DNA of 64,000 nucleotides from JAPHSX01 sp041554195 (GTDB lineage Bacteria; Pseudomonadota; Gammaproteobacteria; Thiohalomonadales; Thiohalomonadaceae), in NCBI GenBank assembly GCA_041554195.1, contig JBFFMJ010000003.1:248001-312000 (forward strand). The letters are read 5' to 3'. Under the pieces are notes generated by a model. That model did not search any database and was not told where the DNA came from. It saw only the letters and a list, made by a program, of their open reading frames with translations. Below are positions 33,039-41,067 of this stretch, in pieces (position 1 is the first letter of the stretch; each line of letters opens with the position of its first letter). A program made the position numbers and the translations under genes.

Positions 33039-33881
33039 ATGGAAAATGAAACTCCTCCCCTCAGCAGCGCGGCCCACGCTCCCATTGGCGTGATGGACTC
33101 CGGAGTCGGCGGACTCTCGGTACTACGTGAGATCCACCGCCAGCTGCCCGCCGAATCGCTGCTCTATGTGGCCGACAGCGCCCACCTCCCCTACGGTGAC
33201 AAAACCCCCGCCTTTGTGCGCCAGCGGGTTAACTGCATCGCCGAATCGCTAATCGATTTGGGGGCCAAGGCGCTGGTGGTGGCCTGCAATACCGCCACCG
33301 CGGCGGCCGTGGAGTCGCTACGCGAGCGCTTCGCGGTACCGGTGATTGGCATGGAGCCGGGGGTAAAACCGGCGGTACTGGGCAGTAAGCGCGGCGTGGT
33401 CGGCATCCTCGCCACCGAGGGGATGGTGCGGAGCAACCGCATGCGTGAGCTGGTGCAACGCTTCGCCAAGGAGGTGGAGGTGGTGATCCAGCCCTGTCCC
33501 GGCCTGGTAGAACAGGTGGAGCGCCACGCCCTGCACAGCCCCGAGACCTCGCGACTGCTACAGGGCTATCTCGCTCCGATCCTTGAACGCAAGGCCGATA
33601 CCCTGGTGCTGGGCTGCACCCATTACCCCTTCCTGCAGCCGCTGATCGAGCAGCTGGTCGGGCCCAAAGTCACCGTGATCAATACCGCGGCGGCGGTGGC
33701 ACGGCACCTGCAATACCGTCTTGCCGAGAGCGCCTTACTTAATTCCGCTAGCGACAGCGCCACCGTTCGTTTCTTTAGCAGCGGCAATGGCGAGGCGCAA
33801 CGGCAGCTGATCTCGGCACTGTGGGGGGAGGAGATCACCGTCTCACTGCTTGATGAGGCCAAAGCACCGGAGCCTGTATGA
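33039..33881 (+). CDS. murI: Glutamate racemase
   Basis: 280 residues. Makes D-glutamate for peptidoglycan. GVMDSGVGGLSVLREI at the start (catalytic Asp/Ser), first catalytic Cys in LVVACNTATAAAVESL and second in LVLGCTHYPFLQPLI. Start ATG at 33039. It overlaps the DUF924 gene by 4 bp (ATGA). Confidence 0.96.
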   Translation: MENETPPLSSAAHAPIGVMDSGVGGLSVLREIHRQLPAESLLYVADSAHLPYGDKTPAFVRQRVNCIAESLIDLGAKALVVACNTATAAAVESLRERFAVPVIGMEPGVKPAVLGSKRGVVGILATEGMVRSNRMRELVQRFAKEVEVVIQPCPGLVEQVERHALHSPETSRLLQGYLAPILERKADTLVLGCTHYPFLQPLIEQLVGPKVTVINTAAAVARHLQYRLAESALLNSASDSATVRFFSSGNGEAQRQLISALWGEEITVSLLDEAKAPEPV

Positions 33882-34432
33882 ACAACGACATCACGCCCAA
33901 AACCATTATCGACTTCTGGTTCTCCGAGCGGGTGCGCCCGTTGTGGTTTCGCTCCACCCCCGCGTTCGATGCCGAGATCACCGAGCGCTTTGAGGCGACC
34001 TGGCAGGCGGCCCGCGACGGCAAACTGGCCGATTGGGAGTGTGATGCGCAGGGGGCCCTGGCGCTGGTGCTCATCCTCGACCAGTTCCCCCTCAATATGT
34101 ATCGCGATCAGGGGCCAAGCTTTTCCACGGAGGCGGCGGCTCGCGAGGTGGCACGCCGTGCCATCGACCACGGTTGGGATAGTGAGCTGGATGACCCGGG
34201 TAAGGCCTTTCTCTACCTGCCCTTTATGCACAGTGAACAGCTCACCGATCAGGACCGCTCGGTTGCCCTGTTTGAGGCCGCGGGGCTCGATGAAAACGTA
34301 CGCTTTGCCAACCACCACCGCGACATCGTGCGCCGCTTTGGCCGCTTTCCCCACCGCAACGCCGCGCTGGGGCGTGAGTGTACCGACGATGAGCGCAAGT
34401 GGCTGCAAAGCAAAGAGGCGTTTCACGGATGA
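33878..34432 (+). CDS. DUF924 family protein
   Basis: 184 residues. TPR-like helical family with characteristic IIDFWFSERVRPLWF, LALVLILDQFPLNMYRD, FLYLPFMHSEQLTDQ and FGRFPHRNAALGRE. Function unknown. ATGA overlaps on both sides couple it to murI and the amidotransferase gene. Confidence 0.92.
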   Translation: MNNDITPKTIIDFWFSERVRPLWFRSTPAFDAEITERFEATWQAARDGKLADWECDAQGALALVLILDQFPLNMYRDQGPSFSTEAAAREVARRAIDHGWDSELDDPGKAFLYLPFMHSEQLTDQDRSVALFEAAGLDENVRFANHHRDIVRRFGRFPHRNAALGRECTDDERKWLQSKEAFHG

Positions 34433-35145
34433 AGCCCTGTCTCATCATCAAGGCCGGTGAAAAGATCCCCTCGCTGGCCACTATCCCCGGTGATTATGAG
34501 GAGTGGATCGCCGCTGGCATGGGGCTTAAGCCCGAAGAGATCCGTCTCGTTGCCCCCTATCGTGGAGAGACACTGCCAGGGTTGGATGAGCTTAGCGGCG
34601 TCGTGATCACCGGCTCCGGTGCCATGGTGACCGATAACGATCCGTGGATAGAGGCCGCCGCCGCCTGGCTACGCGATGCGGTGGCACAGGGCCTGCCGGT
34701 ACTCGGCATCTGCTTCGGTCACCAGCTACTGGCCCACGCCCTGGGCGGTGAGGTGAATTACAACCCCGCCGGTGTCGAGGTCGGTAGCGTCCCGGTCACG
34801 CTCCAGGCTGCAGCACAACACGACCCCCTGCTCAGTGCCCTACCCACGAAGTTTATCGCCCAGCTCAGCCACCGTCAGTCGGTACGCCGACTGCCGGCGC
34901 AGGCACGACACCTTGCCAGCAGCGAGCTGGAGCCGCACCAGGCCTTTGCCTATGGCGAGGCGGCCTGGGGTATCCAGTTTCACCCGGAGTTCGATGAGGC
35001 CATCGTGCGTCACTTTATCGACTTCTACCGTGACCAGCTGCAGCAGGAGGAGCGCAGTGCCGATGCCCTGATCACCAAGTGCCGTCCCTCCCCCCAGAGC
35101 CGCGCCCTGCTCGGCCGTTTCGCCACCCTCCTGCAGGGGCGATGA
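34429..35145 (+). CDS. Class I glutamine amidotransferase-like protein
   Basis: 238 residues from the ATG at 34429 inside the previous stop (ATGA). Nucleophile Cys in VLGICFGHQLLAHALGGEV, His and Glu in WGIQFHPEFDEAI. Similar stand-alone proteins are labelled GMP synthase-like or gamma-glutamyl hydrolases. No synthetase partner is present. Likely hydrolyses a gamma-glutamyl compound. Third gene of the murI operon. Confidence 0.88.
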   Translation: MKPCLIIKAGEKIPSLATIPGDYEEWIAAGMGLKPEEIRLVAPYRGETLPGLDELSGVVITGSGAMVTDNDPWIEAAAAWLRDAVAQGLPVLGICFGHQLLAHALGGEVNYNPAGVEVGSVPVTLQAAAQHDPLLSALPTKFIAQLSHRQSVRRLPAQARHLASSELEPHQAFAYGEAAWGIQFHPEFDEAIVRHFIDFYRDQLQQEERSADALITKCRPSPQSRALLGRFATLLQGR

Positions 35146-35242
35146 TCGCCTTCTACTTGCTAAAAGGGGGTTAAAGGGACTAGCTTTGAATGGGGGATCA
35201 ACTTCCCCAAGAGAAGAATTACAAACATTATGGAGAATTCGA

Positions 35243-35674
35243 ATGAAGCAACTGATTAAAACTTCAGCCCTGCTACTGGCCCTCTCTGCTGCCGCAGTAT
35301 TCAGCCAGAGTGCCAGTGCCGGGTTCAGCGGTCCCTGGAACAACGGCCCATGGAACAACGGCTCCTGGGGCAATGGTCCCTGGAATAGCGGCCCATGGAA
35401 TAACAACAATGGACCCTGGAATAACGGCCCATGGAATAATAACAATGGTCCCTGGAACAACGGCTCCTGGGGCAACGGTCCCTGGAATAACTTCAACGGC
35501 CCGTGGAACAGCAACAGCGCTCCCTGGAATAATGGTCCGTGGAATAACAATGGCCCCTGGAACGGCCCATACTATGGCCCCAGCTGGGGACCGGGTCCGT
35601 ACTACGGTCCTAACTATGGCCCCAACACTGCCTCATCACCCGCGCCTGCACCACAAAATAACAGCGGCAACTAG
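35243..35674 (+). CDS. Sulfur-globule-type protein, PWNNG-repeat
   Basis: 143 residues from ATG 35243 (GGAG eight bases upstream). Signal peptide ending QSASA, then FSGPWNNGPWNNGSWGNGPW and about a dozen Gly-Pro-Trp-Asn units, ending in a Tyr/Gly/Pro segment (PYYGPSWGPGPYYGPNYGP). Secreted Gly/Asn/aromatic proteins of this build coat periplasmic sulfur globules in Chromatiaceae and relatives. The underlying DNA is an imperfect tandem repeat, so length variation between strains is likely. Confidence 0.75.
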   Translation: MKQLIKTSALLLALSAAAVFSQSASAGFSGPWNNGPWNNGSWGNGPWNSGPWNNNNGPWNNGPWNNNNGPWNNGSWGNGPWNNFNGPWNSNSAPWNNGPWNNNGPWNGPYYGPSWGPGPYYGPNYGPNTASSPAPAPQNNSGN

Positions 35675-35745
35675 CGACCTTGTCAGGGCCTGCGACACCG
35701 CACACAGACCCTGATATCCACACCATGAACCAACGGAGCAAGGAG

Positions 35746-36099
35746 ATGACCGACTACAGTGACACCGATGATGAGAAAAGCCGTAACGTCGCCATGCTGG
35801 TCTACATCCTGATGCTGGCCACCCCCCTGCTACTGGTCTCCCCACTCATCGGCATCATCTTCGCCTACGTCTATCGTGATGACGCCCCCGAGTGGTTAAC
35901 GAGTCACTACCAACTTCAGATCCGCACCTTCTGGATCGCCTGCCTCTTCTTCTTTTTCAGCCTGATACTGATGATCGTCCTGATCGGCAAACTGCTCCTG
36001 CTGCTCACCCTCATCTGGTTCCTGGTACGCATGATTAAGGGCATAAGGTACCTCAACCGCAGGGCCCCCTATCCCAATCCGACCAGCTGGGGTTTCTGA
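35746..36099 (+). CDS. DUF4870-like membrane protein
   Basis: 117 residues from ATG 35746 (ACGGAGCAAGGAG upstream); an ATG at 35725 is in the same frame. Three or so transmembrane helices with the DUF4870-type order: VAMLVYILMLATPLLLVSPL, LTSHYQLQIRTFWIACLFF and LLLTLIWFLVRMIKGI. Function unknown. Confidence 0.8.
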   Translation: MTDYSDTDDEKSRNVAMLVYILMLATPLLLVSPLIGIIFAYVYRDDAPEWLTSHYQLQIRTFWIACLFFFFSLILMIVLIGKLLLLLTLIWFLVRMIKGIRYLNRRAPYPNPTSWGF

Positions 36100-36108
36100 C
36101 CGCCGGCA

Positions 36109-36432
36109 ATGGAAAGTAACAACCTCTTCTCAGGCATCCCCGAACAACTTCCGCAAGAACTGTGCGAGACCCTGCTGATGCGCGACGGCCTGCGTCTGGT
36201 GCGCATCGTCTCCCACGGCCACACCACGCCGCCCAACGAATGGTATGACCAGAGCACCGATGAGTGGGTGATTCTGCTGAGTGGCAGCGCCACCCTGAAA
36301 TTTGAAAATGGAGAGGCCCAGCAACTCAACCCGGGAGATTATCTATTGATCCCCGCCCACCACCGTCACCGTGTTGAGGCCACCGACAGCCAGCAGAAGA
36401 GTGTGTGGTTGGCCTTGCATCTGGAGTGCTAG
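36109..36432 (+). CDS. Cupin-domain protein
   Basis: 107 residues. Single cupin barrel: VRIVSHGHTTPPNEWYDQ, EWVILLSGSATLKFENGEA and NPGDYLLIPAHHRHRVEATD. The second motif retains His residues for metal binding. Role unknown. Nine bp after the DUF4870-like gene. Confidence 0.85.
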   Translation: MESNNLFSGIPEQLPQELCETLLMRDGLRLVRIVSHGHTTPPNEWYDQSTDEWVILLSGSATLKFENGEAQQLNPGDYLLIPAHHRHRVEATDSQQKSVWLALHLEC

Positions 36433-36649
36433 CCGTTAATTTACAGACGCACCTACCTTTGAAGCCTCGCCTCTAATAACCTGATCAGTTCAGGCGGCAT
36501 GCATTCATAATTATCGGGATATCCAGACAGAGCACATGCTTAGCCATTACGCTTGAAAAGCTCTAGCTATTACCTTGCCTTATTGAATTGATTTGTGGCG
36601 CACCCCCATAAGACCCTCATCTGGCACGTGTTTTTATTAACCCTAAATA
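36433..36649. other. Intergenic region before the CRP-type site
   Basis: AT-rich, no convincing ORF on either strand and no stem-loop of note. The region 36905-37131 on the far side of the small ORF is similar: AT-rich, with a GAATGAATTCATT palindrome near 36957, and serves as leader of the MazG-like gene. Confidence 0.45.
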
Positions 36650-36665
36650 TGTGACACATTTCACA
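36650..36665. promoter_or_regulatory. CRP/Vfr-type site
   Basis: TGTGACACATTTCACA, a perfect TGTGA-N6-TCACA match. It lies 80 bp upstream of the GTG of a tiny ORF (36746) and is not close to any larger gene start. Confidence 0.65.
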
Positions 36666-36745
36666 ATGACCTAACAATTACTGTTAAAAACAGTCAGGAT
36701 GCTGCTAACTTAACACTCTTAAACAAGCAGCACGGTGCGCGTGTA

Positions 36746-36904
36746 GTGTGGCAAAAGCTCGATGCAGAAATTGTCCTGCTGAAAGAGGCCATGGCGAAGA
36801 TTGACCCTGGCAGCAAACAGCCGGGGGAAACTTGGGCCATCCCTCTTTATCAGAAGATCATCCAGCGTGGTGAACGCTTAGCAGAGTGTCCCGGCACGCA
36901 GTAA
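36746..36904 (+). CDS. Possible small protein or gene remnant
   Basis: 52 residues from GTG: VWQKLDAEIVLLKEAMAKID ... WAIPLYQKIIQRGERLAECP. The amphipathic helices and GC-rich codon positions look protein-coding, and the frame stays open upstream for more than 80 bases without an ATG. No good RBS. Either a real small helical protein under the CRP-type site or the 3' end of a lost gene. Confidence 0.35.
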   Translation: MWQKLDAEIVLLKEAMAKIDPGSKQPGETWAIPLYQKIIQRGERLAECPGTQ

Positions 36905-37131
36905 CCACGCTCTGTTTGCCCTGACAAATTAACCCGGCTTTATGCCAGTTTTTTTTGAATGAATTCATTTTTCATCAATCCAGCACCCATTTGAGAATAT
37001 TCACTTCAGCCTCGCCTACGACTTAAATTGGCTGCACCAATATTCAAAGTGTGGCGGTAGGGAATGGATTGCACTTCGTAAGGTTATCGCCAATGCTTGA
37101 TACAACACAACAATCAAAAAAGGTAAACACT

Positions 37132-37488
37132 ATGAGTGATTCACTCTATGACCTCAGTAAGCAGCTGGCAGAATTTGCCCGCGTGCGCGACTGGGAGCAG
37201 TTTCATTCACCAAAAAACCTCTCCATGGCCCTGATTGCCGAGGCCGCCGAGCTGGTCGAACACTTTCAATGGTTGAGTGAGGCGCAGAGTGAAAGCTTGC
37301 CCGTGGAGAAGTTCGAAGAGGTACGGATGGAGATGGCCGACATTCAGATCTATCTGCTGCGCATGGCCGAACGGCTGGGGGTGGATCTGGTTGCCGCGGC
37401 ACAGGAGAAGTTGGCAATTAACGAGCAGCGCTTTCCGGTAGATAAAGTGAAGGGGGATGCGCGACGTGCCGCGGAGTATAAGGATTAA
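37132..37488 (+). CDS. MazG-like nucleotide pyrophosphohydrolase
   Basis: 118 residues from ATG 37132. All-alpha NTP pyrophosphatase of the RS21-C6/MazG-like type: WEQFHSPKNLSMALIAEAAE, LVEHFQW and EEVRMEMADIQIYLLRMAE carry the metal-binding E-x-x-E/E-x-x-D motif. Hydrolyses (possibly damaged) dNTPs to NMP and pyrophosphate. Monocistronic. Confidence 0.92.
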   Translation: MSDSLYDLSKQLAEFARVRDWEQFHSPKNLSMALIAEAAELVEHFQWLSEAQSESLPVEKFEEVRMEMADIQIYLLRMAERLGVDLVAAAQEKLAINEQRFPVDKVKGDARRAAEYKD

Positions 37489-37520
37489 AAAAAGACTTTC
37501 CGTCCTGCGCTGCCCCAAAG

Positions 37521-37624
37521 CGTCATGGCGAGCGAAGCGCGGCAATCTCTCTTGCAACCAAACAGGACACACCCTGCACTAGCACAGGGGATTGCTTTGT
37601 TACTATCGCTCCTCGCAATGAGCG
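37521..37624. repeat. Palindromic interspersed repeat
   Basis: Left arm CGTCATGGCGAGCGAAGCGC then GGCAATCTC; right arm, reversed, GCTCATTGCGAGGAGCGAT then CAAAGCAATCCCC. The CATTGCGAG...GCAATC palindrome is a repeat I know from many unrelated genomes. No ORF inside. It lies between convergent genes. Confidence 0.75.
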
Positions 37625-37631
37625 CCCACAA

Positions 37632-37943
37632 CTACATATAACTCATCGCTTCCGCACCCGGATCCGGCAAACCCGCCACATGCCACGCCTCGTAGGCCCC
37701 GTGAAACAGCTCATCGGAGCAGTGCGGATCGAGGTTATTCATACCACAGACAAGGCGCATCGGCGGCAACGCCCCATACTGCACAAAGTGCTCACGCAGG
37801 GTGCGCAGTACCTTCCAGTGTGATTCGGTCAACTTACCCAGACCATCTTCAGAGGCAATACGCTGTGCATCCTCTTCACTCCATGGCGCCAACTTAGGGA
37901 GATTGGCTTGCAAACTCACTAGGGTTTCATATTCTGTGGTCAT
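37632..37943 (-). CDS. DsrC/TusE family protein lacking the C-terminal cysteines
   Basis: 103 residues. Family fold seen in LAPWSEEDAQRIASEDGLGK, LTESHWKVLRTLREHFVQYG and HVAGLPDPG. In true DsrC the tail is AGLPKPTGCV with a second Cys ten residues earlier; TusE keeps only the last Cys. Here the tail reads AGLPDPGAEAMSYM and both positions lack Cys, although Cys occurs earlier (RLVCGMNN, PHCSDE). It therefore cannot act as a normal persulfide or trisulfide carrier and may be a regulatory DsrC-like protein. Confidence 0.85.
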   Translation of the reverse strand: MTTEYETLVSLQANLPKLAPWSEEDAQRIASEDGLGKLTESHWKVLRTLREHFVQYGALPPMRLVCGMNNLDPHCSDELFHGAYEAWHVAGLPDPGAEAMSYM

Positions 37944-38074
37944 GATCGTATCCTCCAGTATCTATCCGAGACAATTCCCAATCATTTATCTCAAGTATAG
38001 AAGTGTGATGCGTATCCCGCAATTTCAAGTCGGCATCAGTCTGACAGCGCTTTGTGACAAAACAAGGACATAGC

Positions 38075-38968
38075 ATGCGTATTGGAGTAGATTTAGGTGG
38101 TACAAAAATTGAGGCTATCGCCCTCGATGATGAAGGCAACATCCTGCAACGTCGCCGTGTAAGCACCCCGCGTGATGATTACGACGCCATCGTCAACGCC
38201 ATCGTCTCACTGGTAGACGGGATGGAGGCCGAACTGGATGCGGAGGGGAGCGTCGGCCTCGGCATCCCCGGTGCCGTCTCACCCGCCACCGATTTGGTAA
38301 AAAACGCCAACACCACCTGCCTTATCGGCCAACCACTGCACCTCCACCTTAACGAGGCGCTGGGACGGGAGGTGCGCATCGCCAACGATGCCGACTGCTT
38401 TGCCGTCTCCGAGGCGACCGATGGCGCCGGGGCCGGGGCAAGCTCGGTCTTCGGGGTCATTGTCGGCACCGGCTGCGGTGGTGGGTTTGTCATTAACGGT
38501 CATCTCGTCGGCGGCCCCAATGCCATCGCCGGGGAGTGGGGCCACAACCCCCTCCCCTGGCCGCAACAAACCGAGCTCCCTGGCGCCGCCTGTTACTGCG
38601 GTAAGCACGGCTGTATAGAGACCTGGCTCTCCGGCACCGGTTTCGCCCGCGACTTTTTTGACCATACCGGCAGGCAGTTAAAGGGCGCGGAGATCGCCGC
38701 GCTCAGTGAGCAGGGCGATACCGAGGCGGAGGAGACACTAAGGCGCTACGAGGATCGCATGGCCCGCGCCCTGGCCAGCATTATCAATATTATCGACCCC
38801 GAGGTGATCGTCCTCGGTGGCGGCATGTCCAACGTCACCCGTCTCTATGACAACGTGCCCAAACTGTGGGGACAATATGTCTTCTCCGACAGCGTCGCCA
38901 CCCAACTGGTCGCGCCCAAACATGGCGACTCCAGCGGGGTTAGAGGGGCGGCATGGTTGTGGCGCTAA
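38075..38968 (+). CDS. ROK-family sugar kinase (fructokinase/NagK-like)
   Basis: 297 residues from ATG 38075 with AAGGAC upstream. MRIGVDLGGTKIEAIALDD phosphate motif, VRIANDADCFAVSEA, GVIVGTGCGGGFVINGHLV, GEWGHNPLPW and the ROK zinc motif CYCGKHGCIETWLSGTG are all present. Phosphorylates a hexose or N-acetylhexosamine with ATP. E. coli Mak and NagK are the closest described types. The sugar is not determined. Confidence 0.92.
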   Translation: MRIGVDLGGTKIEAIALDDEGNILQRRRVSTPRDDYDAIVNAIVSLVDGMEAELDAEGSVGLGIPGAVSPATDLVKNANTTCLIGQPLHLHLNEALGREVRIANDADCFAVSEATDGAGAGASSVFGVIVGTGCGGGFVINGHLVGGPNAIAGEWGHNPLPWPQQTELPGAACYCGKHGCIETWLSGTGFARDFFDHTGRQLKGAEIAALSEQGDTEAEETLRRYEDRMARALASIINIIDPEVIVLGGGMSNVTRLYDNVPKLWGQYVFSDSVATQLVAPKHGDSSGVRGAAWLWR

Positions 38969-39074
38969 GCCTGCTACCTCCCTGCTGAAAACTCCGGTAG
39001 GGTGGACAGGACTTTTAACCCACGCGAGTACGGATGACTCGCGACCGATACAATAAAAATGAGCGGAACAGACC

Positions 39075-39548
39075 GTGAAAAAGATCGCCATTTTCGTCGA
39101 TGTACAGAATATCTACTACACCACCCGCCAGGCCTATGGCCGCCAGTTTAACTACCGAAAATTCTGGGAGCGTATCGGTTACGAGGGGGAGATCGTCTCG
39201 GCCACCGCCTATGCCATCTACCGCAACGATGACAAACAGATCAAGTTTCAGGACGCCCTCAAACACATCGGCTTTAACGTAAAACTCAAACCCTATATCC
39301 AGCGCAGTGACGGCTCCGCCAAGGGGGACTGGGATGTCGGCATTACCATTGATGTCATGGAGGCGGCAAAAGAGGTCGACACCGTGGTGCTGCTATCGGG
39401 GGATGGCGACTTTGATCTACTGCTGAAAAAGATCAGGGAGGATTACAACGTCACGGCCCAAGTTTATGGGGTACCGGCACTCACCGCCAATTCACTGATT
39501 AATGCCGCCAGCCGTTATCAGCCGATTGAAGAGGACCTTTTGTTATAG
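39075..39548 (+). CDS. NYN-domain (LabA/DUF88) nuclease-like protein
   Basis: 157 residues. PIN-like fold with the acidic residues in IAIFVDVQNIYYTTRQ, KGDWDVGITIDVMEAAKE and VVLLSGDGDFDLLLKKIRE. Members are RNases or RNA-binding proteins. RBS not obvious. Monocistronic after the ROK gene. Confidence 0.9.
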   Translation: MKKIAIFVDVQNIYYTTRQAYGRQFNYRKFWERIGYEGEIVSATAYAIYRNDDKQIKFQDALKHIGFNVKLKPYIQRSDGSAKGDWDVGITIDVMEAAKEVDTVVLLSGDGDFDLLLKKIREDYNVTAQVYGVPALTANSLINAASRYQPIEEDLLL

Positions 39549-39621
39549 CGTAATCCCGATTCCGCCTTTCATCTGTGAACAACTATCCTTAGCAATTACA
39601 ACCGGTATAAAAAAGTCGAGT

Positions 39622-40014
39622 TCACCCGTAGTCGGGCAGACCATCGCCTACCATGCCCCCTTGGGGGAAATAGCGGTCAATACATTGATGATCCTCACGG
39701 CTCAATACTTCATCATCCATAACACCCTGTACTGCTGCCATCATGCCTAAAAGCCGTTCGCTGAATTGCTGCTGTTTGGCAAAGTGCTGCAACTGATAAT
39801 TGATCGCCTCCTTGTCAAAGGCGCCGGGATCAAAATCGTCACCCAGCCACTCCAGCGTCTCTTCATGGCTCGGTTGGCCCGGGGTATATTCGTACGCATT
39901 GAGGATCTGGCTATCGAACTCATCATCAAAAGGGCCGTAGCGCTTTTTGCCATGGCGAAATTCGTGCAGGTGGTAGTCATCCCAGCCCATCGCAATCTGC
40001 AGGATCTGGTGCAA
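39622..40014 (-). pseudogene. 5'-truncated pRiA4b ORF-3-like protein
   Basis: 130 codons from a TTG, reading LHQILQIAMGWDDYHLHEFRHGKKRYG, the central signature of pRiA4b ORF-3/TnpR-like proteins. The homologous frame continues a few codons further upstream (ETNLAA) and is then closed by a TAA at 40045-40047. The usual first 25 or so residues (the WRR beta-strand) are absent. No ATG or RBS. Probably a remnant of a mobile or toxin-related gene. Confidence 0.65.
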
Positions 40015-40137
40015 CGCCGCCAGATTGGTCTCTGCGTATATGATTTATATCTAGTGTCACTTAGCTAACGCAGCATGCGCTCATGAGCTACGGTGGCGAG
40101 GTTGCACCTGTTTCGCGTGGGCCCCACCCCTGTGATG

Positions 40138-40980
40138 CTATCTACTGTAGAGGCGTCGCCGGCCGATCAACATCAGCGACAGCAGGCTTAACCATGCCAA
40201 GGCCCCGCCACCTCCACTATAACCCGGGCGATGCACCACGGTTGCCACCTTCTCGGTCTTTATCCGTTCGACAAAGACGTTCATCTCATCGGTGAGATTT
40301 TGCGTCATATCCTCCATCGCCTTATCAAAACCTTCAGCGCGGCGTTTGCGTGTCTCTTCGATGGTATTCACAAGAGTGTCAGCACCCCGGCTTTCATGCA
40401 CACCGGGGGCACGGAACAGCAGCTTGTGTGTCTTCACATCAAACACGGAGGTATCAACAAAAGTCTGCACATCATTGACACTGCCCTTGATGAAGTAGGC
40501 ACCTACAATCGTCCAGTAGAGGATGGAGGCCTTGGTGTCTTCGGTGTGGCTAACCTGATCGTAAGAGACCAGGGCGATGCTGTCGAGACCATAGATGCGT
40601 GCGATCTGGTCGATGCTCTTGAAACCCCTGGCCGAACGCAGGTAGGTGTCGGGGATAATGCTGATGCTTTTAATAAACTCACGATCCTTGAATGCCGTTT
40701 TTACCCGGTTGAGCAATATCTGTTTATGCGCCTCGGAGAGCCCCTCGGTATTGCGACTGCTACTCGGTACAAAGGCGAGACCGACACGTAACGGCAGATT
40801 GAGTTGTGGCACCGTCTCATCAAAGGGGGGCGGCTCTTCGCCACGCGGGTAGAGGTAATCGACCAGACTGCTGGAGACCCCGCTACGGGCGCTATTTCCG
40901 CCAAGGCCGTGCCAGGCTGTGGTGCAGGCGACGAGCAAAATAGCTGCCACAAGGACGATTAATAATTTTAGCTTGCTCAT
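40138..40980 (-). CDS. Rhombotarget lipoprotein with GlyGly-CTERM tail
   Basis: 280 residues from ATG 40980 (AGAGGGAAC upstream). Type II signal peptide ILLVAC. The body has GLAFVPSSSRNTEGLSEAHK and a conserved YGLDSIALVSYDQV. The C-terminus is GGGGALAWLSLLSLMLIGRR, a Gly-Gly motif, a transmembrane helix and an Arg cluster, the GlyGly-CTERM sorting signal recognised by rhombosortase. This matches the family known as rhombotarget lipoprotein. Last gene of the minus-strand run from tetR. Confidence 0.85.
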   Translation of the reverse strand: MSKLKLLIVLVAAILLVACTTAWHGLGGNSARSGVSSSLVDYLYPRGEEPPPFDETVPQLNLPLRVGLAFVPSSSRNTEGLSEAHKQILLNRVKTAFKDREFIKSISIIPDTYLRSARGFKSIDQIARIYGLDSIALVSYDQVSHTEDTKASILYWTIVGAYFIKGSVNDVQTFVDTSVFDVKTHKLLFRAPGVHESRGADTLVNTIEETRKRRAEGFDKAMEDMTQNLTDEMNVFVERIKTEKVATVVHRPGYSGGGGALAWLSLLSLMLIGRRRLYSR

Positions 40981-41067
40981 GTTCCCTCTCCCCTCTTCCC
41001 GTTGCACCCTCTAAACATAGATGGAGTTCTCAGGTTTTTCACTCATTGGCAGAGGCACCAGCACCCA

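Noticed and set aside
35243..35674. Repetitive DNA of the PWNNG gene considered as a CRISPR-like array.
   Set aside because: The repeats are multiples of three, in frame, without unique spacers, and follow a signal peptide with RBS.
37521..37624. Palindromic repeat considered as a tRNA or structured RNA gene.
   Set aside because: No cloverleaf arms or anticodon pattern. The arms match a common interspersed repeat.
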